Of a stretch of DNA of 58,399 bases, positions 43,872 through 53,573 are shown one piece after another. A model generated the notes under the pieces. It was not told where the DNA came from and ran no database searches. It saw only the letters and a program-made list of their open reading frames with translations. Origin of the DNA: Bacillota bacterium (lineage in GTDB: Bacteria > Bacillota > Clostridia > Lachnospirales > Lachnospiraceae). Made by a program: the position numbers and the translations under genes. Where the stretch lies: the NCBI GenBank assembly GCA_023423045.1, contig JAFAGA010000014.1, positions 1 to 58,399 of the forward strand, given 5' to 3'. How positions within the stretch are numbered: position 1 is the stretch's first letter; each line of letters opens with the position of its first letter.

Positions 43872-44939
43872 ATGAAATTTATACATATCGCGGATATCCA
43901 CCTGGGTGCGGTTCCTGACTCCGGTATGCCCTGGGGACCCCAGCGGGAGAAGGAGATTTGGAGCAGCTTTCAGGATATTGTAAGAATCTGCAATGAGGAG
44001 AAGGTGGATTTCCTGCTGATTGCCGGGGACATGTTCCACCGCCAGCCCCTGGTCAGGGAGCTGAAGGAGGTAAATTATATTCTTAGCAGGCTCGAGACGG
44101 CGAAGGCGCTGATCATGGCGGGAAATCATGACTATATCGGAGCCAGATCGAATTACCAGGGCTTTGAATGGAATGACAAGGTTCATTTCTTTCTGGAGGA
44201 TAGGCTGGAGGTTAAGGAGTTCGAGGAGCTGGGAGCTGAAGTATATGGATTTAGTTTTCATACCAAGGATATCTATGAAGCGCTTTATGATGAAGCCTTG
44301 CCCCGGGAGAACAACCGGATTCGCCTGCTCCTTGCCCATGGAGGAGATGAGAGAAATATACCGGTCAACCGCAGGAAGCTTGCGCAGTTGGGATATGATT
44401 ATATTGCTCTGGGGCATATCCATAAGCCGGAGCTGATCACGGACAAGATGGCGTATTGCGGCTCTTTGGAGCCCCTGGACAGGAACGAGCTGGGGGAACG
44501 GGGGTATATTTTTGGAGAGGTCAGCTTGGAAGAGGGGGGCAGGAGAAGCACCCAGATTCGGTTTGTGCCTCATAGCGTGAGGCAATATATGAGATGTACA
44601 CTTGCCGTAGATCAGGAAACCACCAACGGCTCTCTGACGGATCTGATCAGGGACCGGATTACGGAGCTGGGGGAAAACAACATCTATTCCTTCGTAATAC
44701 AGGGGATCAGGGATGAGAGCATCCGCTTTGATAAGGAAGCCCTCCGGTCATTGGGCAATATAATAGAGATGGATGATCAATCGGTGCCGGATTATGACTT
44801 TGATGCCCTTTATCGTGAGAATTCGGATAATGTGATTGGAATGTTTATCCAGAAGATCAGGGAGAACGCCTCGAAGGACGAGATAGCACGAAAGGCGCTC
44901 TATTATGGAATTGAGGCACTGCTGGGGGCAAAGGAGTAA
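43872..44939 (+). CDS. yhaO: Metallophosphoesterase, SbcD/YhaO-like nuclease subunit
   Basis: 355 residues. All MPE motifs are visible: ADIHLG (7-12), GDMFHR near 57, GNHD near 82, AHGG near 157 and LGHIH near 177. These bind two metal ions (usually Mn). The partner AAA protein follows 100 bp downstream, as in SbcCD/Mre11-Rad50 and YhaO-YhaN pairs. The role is end processing of double-strand breaks or hairpins. GGGAGG lies 11 bp before the ATG. Confidence 0.88.
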   Translation: MKFIHIADIHLGAVPDSGMPWGPQREKEIWSSFQDIVRICNEEKVDFLLIAGDMFHRQPLVRELKEVNYILSRLETAKALIMAGNHDYIGARSNYQGFEWNDKVHFFLEDRLEVKEFEELGAEVYGFSFHTKDIYEALYDEALPRENNRIRLLLAHGGDERNIPVNRRKLAQLGYDYIALGHIHKPELITDKMAYCGSLEPLDRNELGERGYIFGEVSLEEGGRRSTQIRFVPHSVRQYMRCTLAVDQETTNGSLTDLIRDRITELGENNIYSFVIQGIRDESIRFDKEALRSLGNIIEMDDQSVPDYDFDALYRENSDNVIGMFIQKIRENASKDEIARKALYYGIEALLGAKE

Positions 44940-45039
44940 CCGCTCAGCCAAAGCTGCTATTCCTTGGAGTGATTAAGATATAAAAACTAAAAGTCTTACC
45001 AGGGATATTCCAACAGAACAATAGAAGGGTTGGTTCACT

Positions 45040-47130
45040 ATGCTTTTAACAAAGCTTAAACTAAATTATTTTGGAAGGTTTCATGAGAAGGAAATTGAGC
45101 TGAAGCCGGGAATTAATCTGATTTTTGGGGAGAATGAGTCCGGAAAATCGACGCTTCACGCATTTATCAGGGGTATGTTCTTTGGAATTGAGCGCCTGCG
45201 CGGAAGGGCATCGGCATCCAGAGAAGATCTTTACACCAGGTATCTTCCCTGGGATTATCCGGGTGCCTTTGGCGGAAGCATGGACCTGGAGATCGGAGGA
45301 AAAGCATACCGGCTGACAAGGAGTTTTCATGCAAGTGATAAAAGCTTTACCGTTCTTGATCTTGCCACCGGGCGGGAGGTGAAACTCCGGGAAGGGATAA
45401 TAGGTGAGCTGATTCCCGGATTGTCGGAATCTGCCTTCAGAAATACGGTCAGTATAGAACAGCGGGGAGCCCAGACTGATTCTGAGCTGGCGCTCCAGGT
45501 TCGTAATTACATTGCCAACCTATCGGTTGCCAAAAGCAAAGAGGTTAACGTAGCGAAGGCGGTAAGCTCTTTGAATGAACAGAGAAAGTACCTGGAGTCC
45601 TTGCATAATCCGGCGCAGTTAAATGCGCTGAAGTCGGAGATAGAAGAGGGAATCGCCAAAGAGGAGAGAATGGATCAGCTTACGCTGCAGCTGCAAAAGC
45701 TTCTGGAGCAGGGGAGGGAATTGCAAAAGCGTAGGAAGGAGCTGGAAGCAGCCTCGGATCAGGAATCGATGCGCCGTATGGAGCAGCTGCCTGCAATATT
45801 GGAAAAATACCGTTCCTATCAGGAACTGGAGCGTCAAGTCCGGCAACTGGAGCTCGCCCAGGAGGAACTGAAGAAGCGGATGGAAGAGGGGAAGAGCCGG
45901 CAGCAGGCTTTGGAACAGCTAAAAGAGGATAAAAGAGCAGTCCAGTCCCTGGAGGGTGAGATAAAAGAGCTGGACCGGCAAGCATTTGAGCTGGACCGAA
46001 AGCAGGAGGAGCTGGATCAGGGAGGCAGAAGAGGTTTATATTATTATCTCCTTCCTGCCGTGATAGCCGCGATACTGGCTGCGGTACTCACCGGCTTTAA
46101 GCTTTCCGGTCTGCTGCTGGCAGCAGGATTTTTGCTGGCTGGCGGTACCGGATATTATATTGTGAATCGTAAAAACAAGAAGATATCCGATGAACTCAAC
46201 AATAAAGTAAAAGAGCTTCACAACAGAAATGCTGAGGTGCAAAAGGAATTTCATCGTATTCTTGGAAGAAATCAGTTGAAGCATGTGGAAGAGCTGAATG
46301 ACAGGCAGGAAGAATTGATGAAAGGCATCTATACGGCGGAGAGTGCAAAGGAGCAACTGGAGGATATACAGCGGCGAAAGAACGATATTGTGGACAGCAT
46401 GGATACAAACTATGACAGCATCATGAATTATGCCCGGTATTATATCCCGGCGGAGGAGCTGACGGAGGATATAATACAGCAGTTGGTCGAGGAGCTTCGC
46501 CGGAGGAAGCAGGAAAGCAGCAACCGGTGGGACAGGTTAAATGAAGAGGATAAAGAATGCCGGCTTCAGATCGAAAGGCTGAGATGGGAGATTTCCAGAC
46601 TGGAAAGCAATGAGGAGGACCTCCTGAGAAATCAGGAGACATACCGGCAGTTAGTGCAGCAGCAAGAGACTGGTAGGGTTGAATTGGAAGCGATAAAATT
46701 GGCGCTGTCCTCCATCCAGGAGCTATCCGCAGAAATCCATGACAGCTTCGGACAGCAGCTGAATCATGCGGTATCTGAAGTGATTCTGGGAGTTACCAAA
46801 GAAAGATATAAGGAGCTTAAGATTGATGAAAAGCTGGGGATCAAGGTTGGATGGAAGGGGGATTATGTGCTCCTGGAGCGCCTGAGTACAGGTACGGTGG
46901 AGCAGATATATCTGGCCCTGCGTCTGGCAGTGGCGGATTTACTCCTTGGTAAGGACGAGGTCCCCCTCCTGCTTGATGACAGCTTCGCTTTCTATGACGA
47001 TAAAAGGGTAAAGACAACATTGACTAAGATGGCAGAGAGGAAACAGCTTCTGTTGTTTACCTGCCACAGAAGGGAGCAGCAGCTTCTTGAGGAGCTAAAG
47101 CTGCCGTACCACCTGGTCGATTTGAGCTGA
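45040..47130 (+). CDS. yhaN: YhaN/SbcC-like AAA ATPase with coiled coil and central membrane segment
   Basis: 696 residues. The N-terminal ATPase half has Walker A GENESGKST near 30. Long coiled coils follow (about 175-330 and 380-590), interrupted near 332-375 by two hydrophobic segments (YYYLLPAVIAAILAAVL and LSGLLLAAGFLLAGGTGYY). The C-terminal half holds the signature LSTGTVEQIYLALRLA and Walker B VPLLLDDSFAFYD. The hydrophobic insert in place of the SbcC zinc hook is typical of YhaN-type proteins. It works with the adjoining nuclease. Confidence 0.85.
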   Translation: MLLTKLKLNYFGRFHEKEIELKPGINLIFGENESGKSTLHAFIRGMFFGIERLRGRASASREDLYTRYLPWDYPGAFGGSMDLEIGGKAYRLTRSFHASDKSFTVLDLATGREVKLREGIIGELIPGLSESAFRNTVSIEQRGAQTDSELALQVRNYIANLSVAKSKEVNVAKAVSSLNEQRKYLESLHNPAQLNALKSEIEEGIAKEERMDQLTLQLQKLLEQGRELQKRRKELEAASDQESMRRMEQLPAILEKYRSYQELERQVRQLELAQEELKKRMEEGKSRQQALEQLKEDKRAVQSLEGEIKELDRQAFELDRKQEELDQGGRRGLYYYLLPAVIAAILAAVLTGFKLSGLLLAAGFLLAGGTGYYIVNRKNKKISDELNNKVKELHNRNAEVQKEFHRILGRNQLKHVEELNDRQEELMKGIYTAESAKEQLEDIQRRKNDIVDSMDTNYDSIMNYARYYIPAEELTEDIIQQLVEELRRRKQESSNRWDRLNEEDKECRLQIERLRWEISRLESNEEDLLRNQETYRQLVQQQETGRVELEAIKLALSSIQELSAEIHDSFGQQLNHAVSEVILGVTKERYKELKIDEKLGIKVGWKGDYVLLERLSTGTVEQIYLALRLAVADLLLGKDEVPLLLDDSFAFYDDKRVKTTLTKMAERKQLLLFTCHRREQQLLEELKLPYHLVDLS

Positions 47131-47168
47131 GAGGCATTGGGCCATAAGCAGCCAGAGGAGGATTACAG

Positions 47169-49718
47169 ATGCCAGAACAGCAGAAGAGAATTGCAGATAA
47201 AAGGAAGGCCGGAAGCAACGCCGGCGGTAATACCGGAAGAAATACCGGGAGGAATGTCGGAAATAGAAACAGCACAGGCAATCAGGGCAATAATGGACAG
47301 ACGAGCCGGCAAAATAACCGGCAAAGCAGCCCGGGAAGCAAACGCAGAAAGGGAAGCGGCTCCCAAGGGCGAAGAAGTATGAAAAGGTCCGTTAAAATTA
47401 CTTTGCAGATGCTGGTTCTGTTTGTTCTGCTTGCCGTTGCGGGAGCAATGCTTTATTTTTACTTAAGATATGGAAAAACCATCTTTGGCCTCCAGGCGGA
47501 CGCGAAGCAGAAAGTACAAACTTCTACCGAGGATACTTTCCGATCCTCCCAGACCAGTCTGGTGTACGATGTCGAGGGAAACCTGATCTCTACCCTGAAG
47601 GCGGAGAAGGACGTATACTATCTTGATTACAGCGATATACCGAAGGTGGCTGTGGATGCCATGGTGGTCTCGGAGGACCGGAAGTTTTTTGAGCATGACG
47701 GTGTGGACTATCTGGCTAATATAAGGGCGGCTATTAAATTAATCGAACATAAAGGGGAGATTACTCAAGGCGCCAGTACCATTACCCAACAATTAGCACG
47801 GAATATCTTTCTGACCCATAAAGTCACCTATGAACGAAAAATAGAGGAGATTTTTATTGCCCAGGAATTGGAGAAGCGTTACTCCAAGATAGATATTATG
47901 GAATTCTATCTGAATGCAATCTACTTTGCCAACGGGCATTACGGGATCCAGGCTGCAGCGCTGGGATATTTTGGCGAAGGTGTTAATAGCCTCAGTCTGT
48001 CTCAGATTGTATTTCTGTGTGCAATTCCCAACAGTCCGAATCTCTACAATCCACTGACCAATAGTAAGAATACCCTGGAGCGCAGGGACCGGCTTCTGCG
48101 CCAGCTGTATGAGGCGGGAAAGATCACCGGGGAGCAGTATCAGGAGGCAAAGAAAGAAAAGATCGTGCTGAACCGGGAGAAATCGTCCAAGAAAAATTAT
48201 GTGGAGACCTATATTTATTACTGCGCCATCCGGGCACTGATGGAGGAAAACGGATTTGTATTTCGTTATCAGTTCGCGAATGAGGAGGAGCAAAAGGCCT
48301 ACGAGGAAGAATATTATGAGCTTTACTACCGATACCAGAAGGAATTGTATGTTCAGGGGTACCGAATCTATACATCCATTGATCTGAAAAAACAGGAGCT
48401 GTTGCAGCAAGCGGTGGATGAGGCATTGAAAGGCTTTACGAAAGTGGATGAGGAAGGTACCTATCAGATGCAAGGTGCTGCTGTCTGCATTGATAATGAT
48501 AGCGGACGGGTGGCAGCGATTGTCGGCGGGCGGGAACAGGAGACGAACGGTTATACCTTGAACCGGGGTTATCAAAGCTTCCGGCAGCCCGGCAGTGCGA
48601 TCAAGCCTTTGATTGTGTATACTCCGGCATTCGAACGGGACTATACGCCGGAGAGCATCGTGGTTGATGATAAGATAGAAGGCGGCCCCAGGAATTCGGG
48701 AGGAAGTTATCTCGGAAAGATGAAGCTGCAAAGGGCGGTCGAACTTTCCAAGAACACCATTGCCTGGAAGTTGTTCGAGGAGCTGACTCCGGAGGTGGGA
48801 TTGTCTTATCTGCATCAAATGAATTTTTCCAAAATAAGCAGCAAAGATTATGTGCCGGCGGCCTCTCTCGGCGGCCTCACCATCGGCGCGAGCCCGGTTG
48901 AAATGGCGGCAGCTTACGCCGCCCTGGAAAATGACGGTTATTACCGCGTGCCTACCTGTATTATAAAAATTGTGGATGCACAGAGGAACGAAATTGTCGG
49001 AGATTTTATGGAGAGCATCCCGGTCTATCAAAAGAATGCGGCCAGAATCATGACGGAGGCCTTAACTGGAGTAATCAAGAACGGTACTGCCAAGGGCCTG
49101 GGACTGAAGTATACTGTCAGCGCAGGTAAAACCGGGACCACCAACGACAAAAAGGATGGCTGGTTTGTCGGCTACACGCCGTATTATACAACCAGTGTAT
49201 GGGTTGGCTATGATATGCCTAAAACTGTGGATGATCTCAAGGGAGCCACCTATCCGGGAGCCATATGGCATAATTTTATGGAGCAGATTCATGATTCATC
49301 CATGACTAAGAAATTTGAGCTGTACGATTGGAGAGCCGTTCTGGAACAAAAGAGGGAAGAGGAGGAGAAGGCTCTTAAGGAAGCTCAGGAGCAGGAGCTG
49401 GAAGACCAGGAAGAGGTTGAGGAAGAGAATCAGGAGGACTGGGAGCAGGAGGATATAACCGAGGAAGATCCTGCCGAGGATGCTGAGAGCAATATAGATG
49501 GGGATGAAGAAAGCAGTACAGATCAGGAGGAAGAGAATGCTATGGAAGAGGATATAGAGGAGGATGACAGAATGGAGGAGAGCCCCGGCTATAATGATGA
49601 AGATATCGGCGAAGGGGAAGAGGATCCCCTTTCTGAGGAGAATGAATCGGCAGAAGATGCGGCGCCGGAGGATGGTGCCGGGCAGGATGAAACCGATATG
49701 GGAGAAGGAGCAGCTTGA
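47169..49718 (+). CDS. Class A penicillin-binding protein (PBP1A-type transglycosylase/transpeptidase)
   Basis: 849 residues with GAGGAGG before the ATG. A 70-residue cytosolic N terminus rich in Asn/Gly/Arg/Ser is followed by one membrane helix (about 76-98). The GT51 domain carries EDRKFFEHDG (catalytic Glu169) and QGASTITQQ (200-208). The transpeptidase has the SxxK motif in QPGSAIKP, SKN after VEL, and KTGTT. The C-terminal 110 residues are an extracellular tail dominated by Glu and Asp. It polymerises and crosslinks peptidoglycan. A strong terminator follows. Confidence 0.93.
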   Translation: MPEQQKRIADKRKAGSNAGGNTGRNTGRNVGNRNSTGNQGNNGQTSRQNNRQSSPGSKRRKGSGSQGRRSMKRSVKITLQMLVLFVLLAVAGAMLYFYLRYGKTIFGLQADAKQKVQTSTEDTFRSSQTSLVYDVEGNLISTLKAEKDVYYLDYSDIPKVAVDAMVVSEDRKFFEHDGVDYLANIRAAIKLIEHKGEITQGASTITQQLARNIFLTHKVTYERKIEEIFIAQELEKRYSKIDIMEFYLNAIYFANGHYGIQAAALGYFGEGVNSLSLSQIVFLCAIPNSPNLYNPLTNSKNTLERRDRLLRQLYEAGKITGEQYQEAKKEKIVLNREKSSKKNYVETYIYYCAIRALMEENGFVFRYQFANEEEQKAYEEEYYELYYRYQKELYVQGYRIYTSIDLKKQELLQQAVDEALKGFTKVDEEGTYQMQGAAVCIDNDSGRVAAIVGGREQETNGYTLNRGYQSFRQPGSAIKPLIVYTPAFERDYTPESIVVDDKIEGGPRNSGGSYLGKMKLQRAVELSKNTIAWKLFEELTPEVGLSYLHQMNFSKISSKDYVPAASLGGLTIGASPVEMAAAYAALENDGYYRVPTCIIKIVDAQRNEIVGDFMESIPVYQKNAARIMTEALTGVIKNGTAKGLGLKYTVSAGKTGTTNDKKDGWFVGYTPYYTTSVWVGYDMPKTVDDLKGATYPGAIWHNFMEQIHDSSMTKKFELYDWRAVLEQKREEEEKALKEAQEQELEDQEEVEEENQEDWEQEDITEEDPAEDAESNIDGDEESSTDQEEENAMEEDIEEDDRMEESPGYNDEDIGEGEEDPLSEENESAEDAAPEDGAGQDETDMGEGAA

Positions 49719-49758
49719 ACGCCCTAAGGCGTATCATGAGCAAGCCATTGTCCATTGA

Positions 49759-49814
49759 TAAGGCTGCCGGCTTAAGCAAAGGTAAATCATCTTTACTTAA
49801 AGCCGGCAGCCTTA
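49759..49814. terminator. Strong bidirectional terminator
   Basis: A 15-bp perfect stem pairs 49759-49773 with 49800-49814 (core GGCTGCCGGC / GCCGGCAGCC), followed by GTTTAT. It separates the convergent PBP and prs genes. Confidence 0.88.
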
Positions 49815-49861
49815 GTTTATAAAAATTATGAATTTATGTTATTTCTTGTCATCATTGCAGA

Positions 49862-51043
49862 TTAATTTATTCTGCCCTGCTTGTGTTCCTTTAAAACATT
49901 CTGAATGCGCTCCACAGGATTTAATAAGCCGCTGATACTGTTATCGTGGTTCAAGGTATCGATAATTAACGCAACATATTTACTCATATCAACATCGATA
50001 TACCAGGGCTTTGAAAGAAGCTCAGGTGTCTGGTAGATGAGATTGGTTGTAAGTACGCGATAAATCAGGCCTTTTTCATAAGCCTCATCCAGCTTGTCCG
50101 GTCCGTTGGTGAAGAGGCCGAAGGTGGCGGCAACAAAGATGCGGCCGGCGTTTCTCTTCTTCAACTCTGTGGCAACGTCCAGAATACTGTCACCGGAGGA
50201 AATCATGTCATCAACAATCAGGACATCCTTACCTGCGATATCGGTGCCAAGGAATTCATGAGCAACAATCGGATTGCGCCCGTTGACAATCTTGGTATAG
50301 TCGCGTCTCTTATAGAACATACCCATATCTAGACCGAGGACGTTGGCGAAGTACACTGCTCTTGACATACCGCCTTCATCGGGGCTGATTACCATCATAT
50401 GGTCGGAGTCCAAATGGATATCCGGGACATGCTGAAGCATGGCCTTGATGAATTGATAGTTGGGAGCGACGGTTTCAAGACTGTTCAGAGGGATTGCGTT
50501 CTGTACCCGGGGATCATGTGCATCGAAGGTAATAATGCTTTCCACACCCATCTGCGTCAGCTCCTGTAATGCCAGCGCACAGTCAAGGGACTCTCTTGAT
50601 GTTCTTCTATGCTGTCTTCCTTCATATAGAAAAGGCATAATTACTGTAATTCTTCTGGCCTTGCCACCAACTGCCGCAATGATTCTCTTCAGATCCTGAT
50701 AGTGATCATCCGGTGACATATGATTCTCATGTCCGCACACGGAATAAGTCAGACTGTAATTCGTAACATCAACAAGAAGGTATAAATCGGAGCCGCGCAC
50801 AGATTCCTTGATCTGCCCCTTTGCCTCACCCGTACCGAATCTTGGGCAACAGGCCTTCATTAAGAAGTTATCTCTTTGATAACCGGCAAATGCGATAGTT
50901 CCCTTATGCTCGCTTTCCCTTTCGTTGCGCCACTCGACCAGATAGTCGTTCACACGCTCCCCCAGGGTTTTACTGCTTTCCAGAGCAATGATACCAAGCT
51001 GCCCTACAGGAATTGTTTCTACGATCTTCTCATCCTTTGACAT
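49862..51043 (-). CDS. prs: Ribose-phosphate pyrophosphokinase (PRPP synthetase), long form
   Basis: 393 residues, about 75 more than the classical enzyme. Conserved segments are GRQHRRTSRESLDCALALQEL (catalytic flexible loop region), ITFDAHDPRVQN, VISPDEGGMSRA and the PRPP-binding loop DVLIVDDMISSGDS. The enzyme makes PRPP from ribose-5-phosphate and ATP for nucleotide, histidine and tryptophan synthesis. The extra length lies in the N-terminal domain and C terminus and is, to my knowledge, common in Lachnospiraceae. GGAGGG precedes the ATG. Confidence 0.9.
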   Translation of the reverse strand: MSKDEKIVETIPVGQLGIIALESSKTLGERVNDYLVEWRNERESEHKGTIAFAGYQRDNFLMKACCPRFGTGEAKGQIKESVRGSDLYLLVDVTNYSLTYSVCGHENHMSPDDHYQDLKRIIAAVGGKARRITVIMPFLYEGRQHRRTSRESLDCALALQELTQMGVESIITFDAHDPRVQNAIPLNSLETVAPNYQFIKAMLQHVPDIHLDSDHMMVISPDEGGMSRAVYFANVLGLDMGMFYKRRDYTKIVNGRNPIVAHEFLGTDIAGKDVLIVDDMISSGDSILDVATELKKRNAGRIFVAATFGLFTNGPDKLDEAYEKGLIYRVLTTNLIYQTPELLSKPWYIDVDMSKYVALIIDTLNHDNSISGLLNPVERIQNVLKEHKQGRIN

Positions 51044-51094
51044 TAGATTTTTCCCTCCATAAGAAAATATAAATTGGTTTCAAAAGCCATTAAA

Positions 51095-51124
51095 GTTATA
51101 ACATATATTAAATTCATAAGTCAA
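51095..51124 (-). promoter_or_regulatory. Promoter for prs
   Basis: On the minus strand TTGACT (51119-51124) is followed after 18 bp by TATAAC (51095-51100), about 50 bp upstream of the start codon. Confidence 0.55.
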
Positions 51125-51142
51125 GCGGCATTTCCGCTTTTC

Positions 51143-52147
51143 CTATGGATTTATCTGGTTGACTGCCTTGAGAAGACGGATGTCCTCCCCGATAATACGA
51201 TGGACATTATAGCTGCTCACAATTCTTGAAAATATACGTTCTCCATAGGTGGTGTTAATATTCGGCAGGGACAAATTCGTGGAGATAATTGTGGATTTCT
51301 GTCGGAGCAGCCGCTCATTAATAATGAGGTAGAGCTGGGAGTTGGTGAAAGCGTTGTTCAGCTCGGTACCCAGATCATCAATAATCAATAAGTCGCAATC
51401 CAGAATATAATCAAATTGATTTGCAGCAGTATAAGAGCTGTCCTCATCCCGTCCGAATTTGTGCTTTTCCAGAATATCAAACAGGCGAAAGGCGGTCAGA
51501 TAAATCACAGTAAATCCCTGATCCAAAAGTTCCTTCGCAATGCAGTTGGCAAGGAAGGTCTTGCCGACTCCGGTATTACCCAGCAGAAGAAGATTGTCCT
51601 GCTTCCTGGGAAAATGCCTGATGAAATTTTTGCATCCGGCTACCACCTTCTGCATATTGGAGAGGGGGGAGAGGCCGATTGCTTCATCCGTATAGTCATC
51701 GGAATAAAAGCGGAAGGAGAACTTACTGAAATTCTCATTAGCCAATATGGTCTTAATATTCGAGTCCGAATACATTAAATCAGCAATTGCCTGTTTGAAG
51801 CAATTGCATTTATCGTTTCCGATATAGCCGGTATCCTGGCATTTGTTACATTGATAATGCATCTGAAGATAGTCCGGGGGTAATCCGGCCTGGACTAACA
51901 ACTCGGATTTCCTGCGGTCTAAAGCAGCGCTTCTTGCTTTCAGATCTTTTAAGCTGCTGTCATTGCCGCGGAGAGCCATTCGACCGCTTTGTGCGGCAAG
52001 AGTGATCATTTCCTCGTCCAATTCCTTCAATGCTGGAACCAGACTGCAGGCGTGGGCGATACGACGGTCCAGATCATGCTTGTTCGCAAATCTGCGACTG
52101 TCATATTCCCGTAAAATCTGATTGTATTGATCGTTTTTAAGGGGCAA
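51143..52147 (-). CDS. dnaI: DnaI/DnaC-like helicase-loader ATPase
   Basis: 334 residues. The N-terminal part carries a cysteine cluster (CNKCQDTGYIGNDKCNC, near residue 100) like the zinc-binding domain of DnaI. The AAA+ core has Walker A LLGNTGVGKT near 190, Walker B LLIIDDLGTE near 250 and the sensor ISTNLS. It loads the replicative helicase at origins or restart sites. It sits 24 bp downstream of a DnaD-like gene, as in Firmicute dnaB/D-dnaI pairs. Confidence 0.88.
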   Translation of the reverse strand: MPLKNDQYNQILREYDSRRFANKHDLDRRIAHACSLVPALKELDEEMITLAAQSGRMALRGNDSSLKDLKARSAALDRRKSELLVQAGLPPDYLQMHYQCNKCQDTGYIGNDKCNCFKQAIADLMYSDSNIKTILANENFSKFSFRFYSDDYTDEAIGLSPLSNMQKVVAGCKNFIRHFPRKQDNLLLLGNTGVGKTFLANCIAKELLDQGFTVIYLTAFRLFDILEKHKFGRDEDSSYTAANQFDYILDCDLLIIDDLGTELNNAFTNSQLYLIINERLLRQKSTIISTNLSLPNINTTYGERIFSRIVSSYNVHRIIGEDIRLLKAVNQINP

Positions 52148-52171
52148 TTCTAAGGACCTCCTTTATAAGCA

Positions 52172-53269
52172 TTATAAGCCTTTGTTTAAAAGCCTGCGCT
52201 CCAGCTCGGCATAATCCTGGGCGGTATAGGTGCGCTGTGGAAATTGGTTGAATTTGTTCGGCGCAGGGGTGAGTCTGGCGGCAGTCTTATTTACGTCCAA
52301 ATTTTTGCTGGCCTTGGAGAATTCCTCATCCAGCCTTGCAATATCACTCATGGTCTTTGCATTTTTCTTATACCAAGTCTCGAGAATCTTGTCCGTGTAT
52401 TTGAAGTCAGGCTTCTGAGTCCTTAAGATCGTCCGGTTGCAGGCCTCGGTGATGATGTCATCGGAAAAGCCGAACACCTCAATCCATTTAGTGATATATT
52501 GGCGTTCAATCTGACCGGGTGCCCGGTTTAAGCCAAAGGCTTTGTTCACGGTATTATAATGTTCGTTGTAGGCTGCAGTAGCTTCTTTTGCCTTTTCCTC
52601 CGTATCGATGCCTTCTTCTGCCCAGGTCAGGGCAACGGCTTCAATATAGGATGCGCTTTTTTTGCCTCTGGAAACACAGTATTCATACAAATACATAATT
52701 AATTCTGCTGAAAAATGGAGCTCTTCATGCAGATAGAGAATTAACTGAAGATCCATCGGCTTTAGTGGACGATCCAAATATATTTCCACAATATGCATTA
52801 CCCACTGGATTTCATCGTTATTCGTCAGCTGCTCAATTTTTTCCGCTGAATAATTCTGCCTTGCAGCGGGCTTGGTATCTGTATGTATACTGACGGCGGC
52901 TTCGTCAAGCTCGGTATCTGAATCGGGAGCCAGAAGTTGATTATTCGCCGGAGCTAAATCATTATGTATGCTGTTTAAATCCGCAAGGCTAATTGCGGTA
53001 ATTTCCTTCCGGGAGTTACGTTCCAAGGTTAATAGATTCAACTTCTCCCAATAGGTCAAAGCCCGTATAATATCCTTTTCCGTGTTCTCAAGACGATCGG
53101 CGATGGAGGAAATAGTCACTTCGGGGCAATTGCCGGCGAAGCAGCGCAGCAGATATAGATAAACTTTGACATAGGAGCCGTTGGCGGACGGCATAAATCG
53201 GTCAATGAAGATATTTGGCACGATGGTCACATCGGCAATACCTTCGGCATGTAATGAAATCCTGTTCAT
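52172..53269 (-). CDS. DnaD/DnaB-like replication initiation protein
   Basis: 365 residues. A winged-helix N-terminal domain (about 1-95, PNIFIDRFMPSANGSYVKVYLYLLRCF...ISSIADRLENTEKDIIRALTYWEKLNLL) is followed by two DnaD/DnaB_2-type helical modules (near 150-225 and 235-310; WAEEGI near 215 and TWYKKN near 303 are the usual end signatures). Such proteins help remodel the origin and recruit the helicase with DnaI. The DnaA-box cluster lies just upstream. Confidence 0.85.
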   Translation of the reverse strand: MNRISLHAEGIADVTIVPNIFIDRFMPSANGSYVKVYLYLLRCFAGNCPEVTISSIADRLENTEKDIIRALTYWEKLNLLTLERNSRKEITAISLADLNSIHNDLAPANNQLLAPDSDTELDEAAVSIHTDTKPAARQNYSAEKIEQLTNNDEIQWVMHIVEIYLDRPLKPMDLQLILYLHEELHFSAELIMYLYEYCVSRGKKSASYIEAVALTWAEEGIDTEEKAKEATAAYNEHYNTVNKAFGLNRAPGQIERQYITKWIEVFGFSDDIITEACNRTILRTQKPDFKYTDKILETWYKKNAKTMSDIARLDEEFSKASKNLDVNKTAARLTPAPNKFNQFPQRTYTAQDYAELERRLLNKGL

Positions 53270-53283
53270 AGGATTGTTCCCTC

Positions 53284-53377
53284 CCTTTCACCCATGTTGC
53301 ACTTATCCATAAAATTCACGACAGGGCTTCAAGCAAGCTTGATCCCTGCCCTGAATTTCGCGGACTAATCTGCTCAT
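53284..53377. repeat. Tandem repeat unit, copy 1 (94 bp)
   Basis: This copy matches 53407-53500 with only a handful of mismatches, at a 123-bp period. It contains TTATCCATA, a stem CAGGGC...GCCCTG enclosing CAAGCAAGCTTG, and flanking AAATT/AATTT arms. An AATCTGC/GCAGATT hairpin follows copy 1 only, and AAAGGAC/GTCCTTT forms a hairpin at the join between copies. Confidence 0.85.
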
Positions 53378-53406
53378 ATCGCAGATTACAAGTAAAAGGA
53401 CTGCGT

Positions 53407-53500
53407 CCTTTCACTCACGTTGCACTTATCCATAAAATTCACGACAGGGCTTCAAGCAAGCTTGATCCCTGCCCTGAATTTCATGGAGTAATCTGCTCAT
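53407..53500. repeat. Tandem repeat unit, copy 2 (94 bp)
   Basis: Second copy of the unit at 53284-53377, with the same CAGGGC/GCCCTG stem and TTATCCATA. The pair lies between the dnaD-like start and the DnaA-box cluster. Confidence 0.85.
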
Positions 53501-53573
53501 CGTGCACATTATAGCATAGAAAGATTTAGTTGGAAATAGCCTATTTTCAGGGGTTTCAGAGATTTATAACATT

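Noticed and set aside
47793..49031. 412-codon open frame on the minus strand
   Set aside because: It is antisense to the penicillin-binding protein gene, whose motifs are unambiguous.
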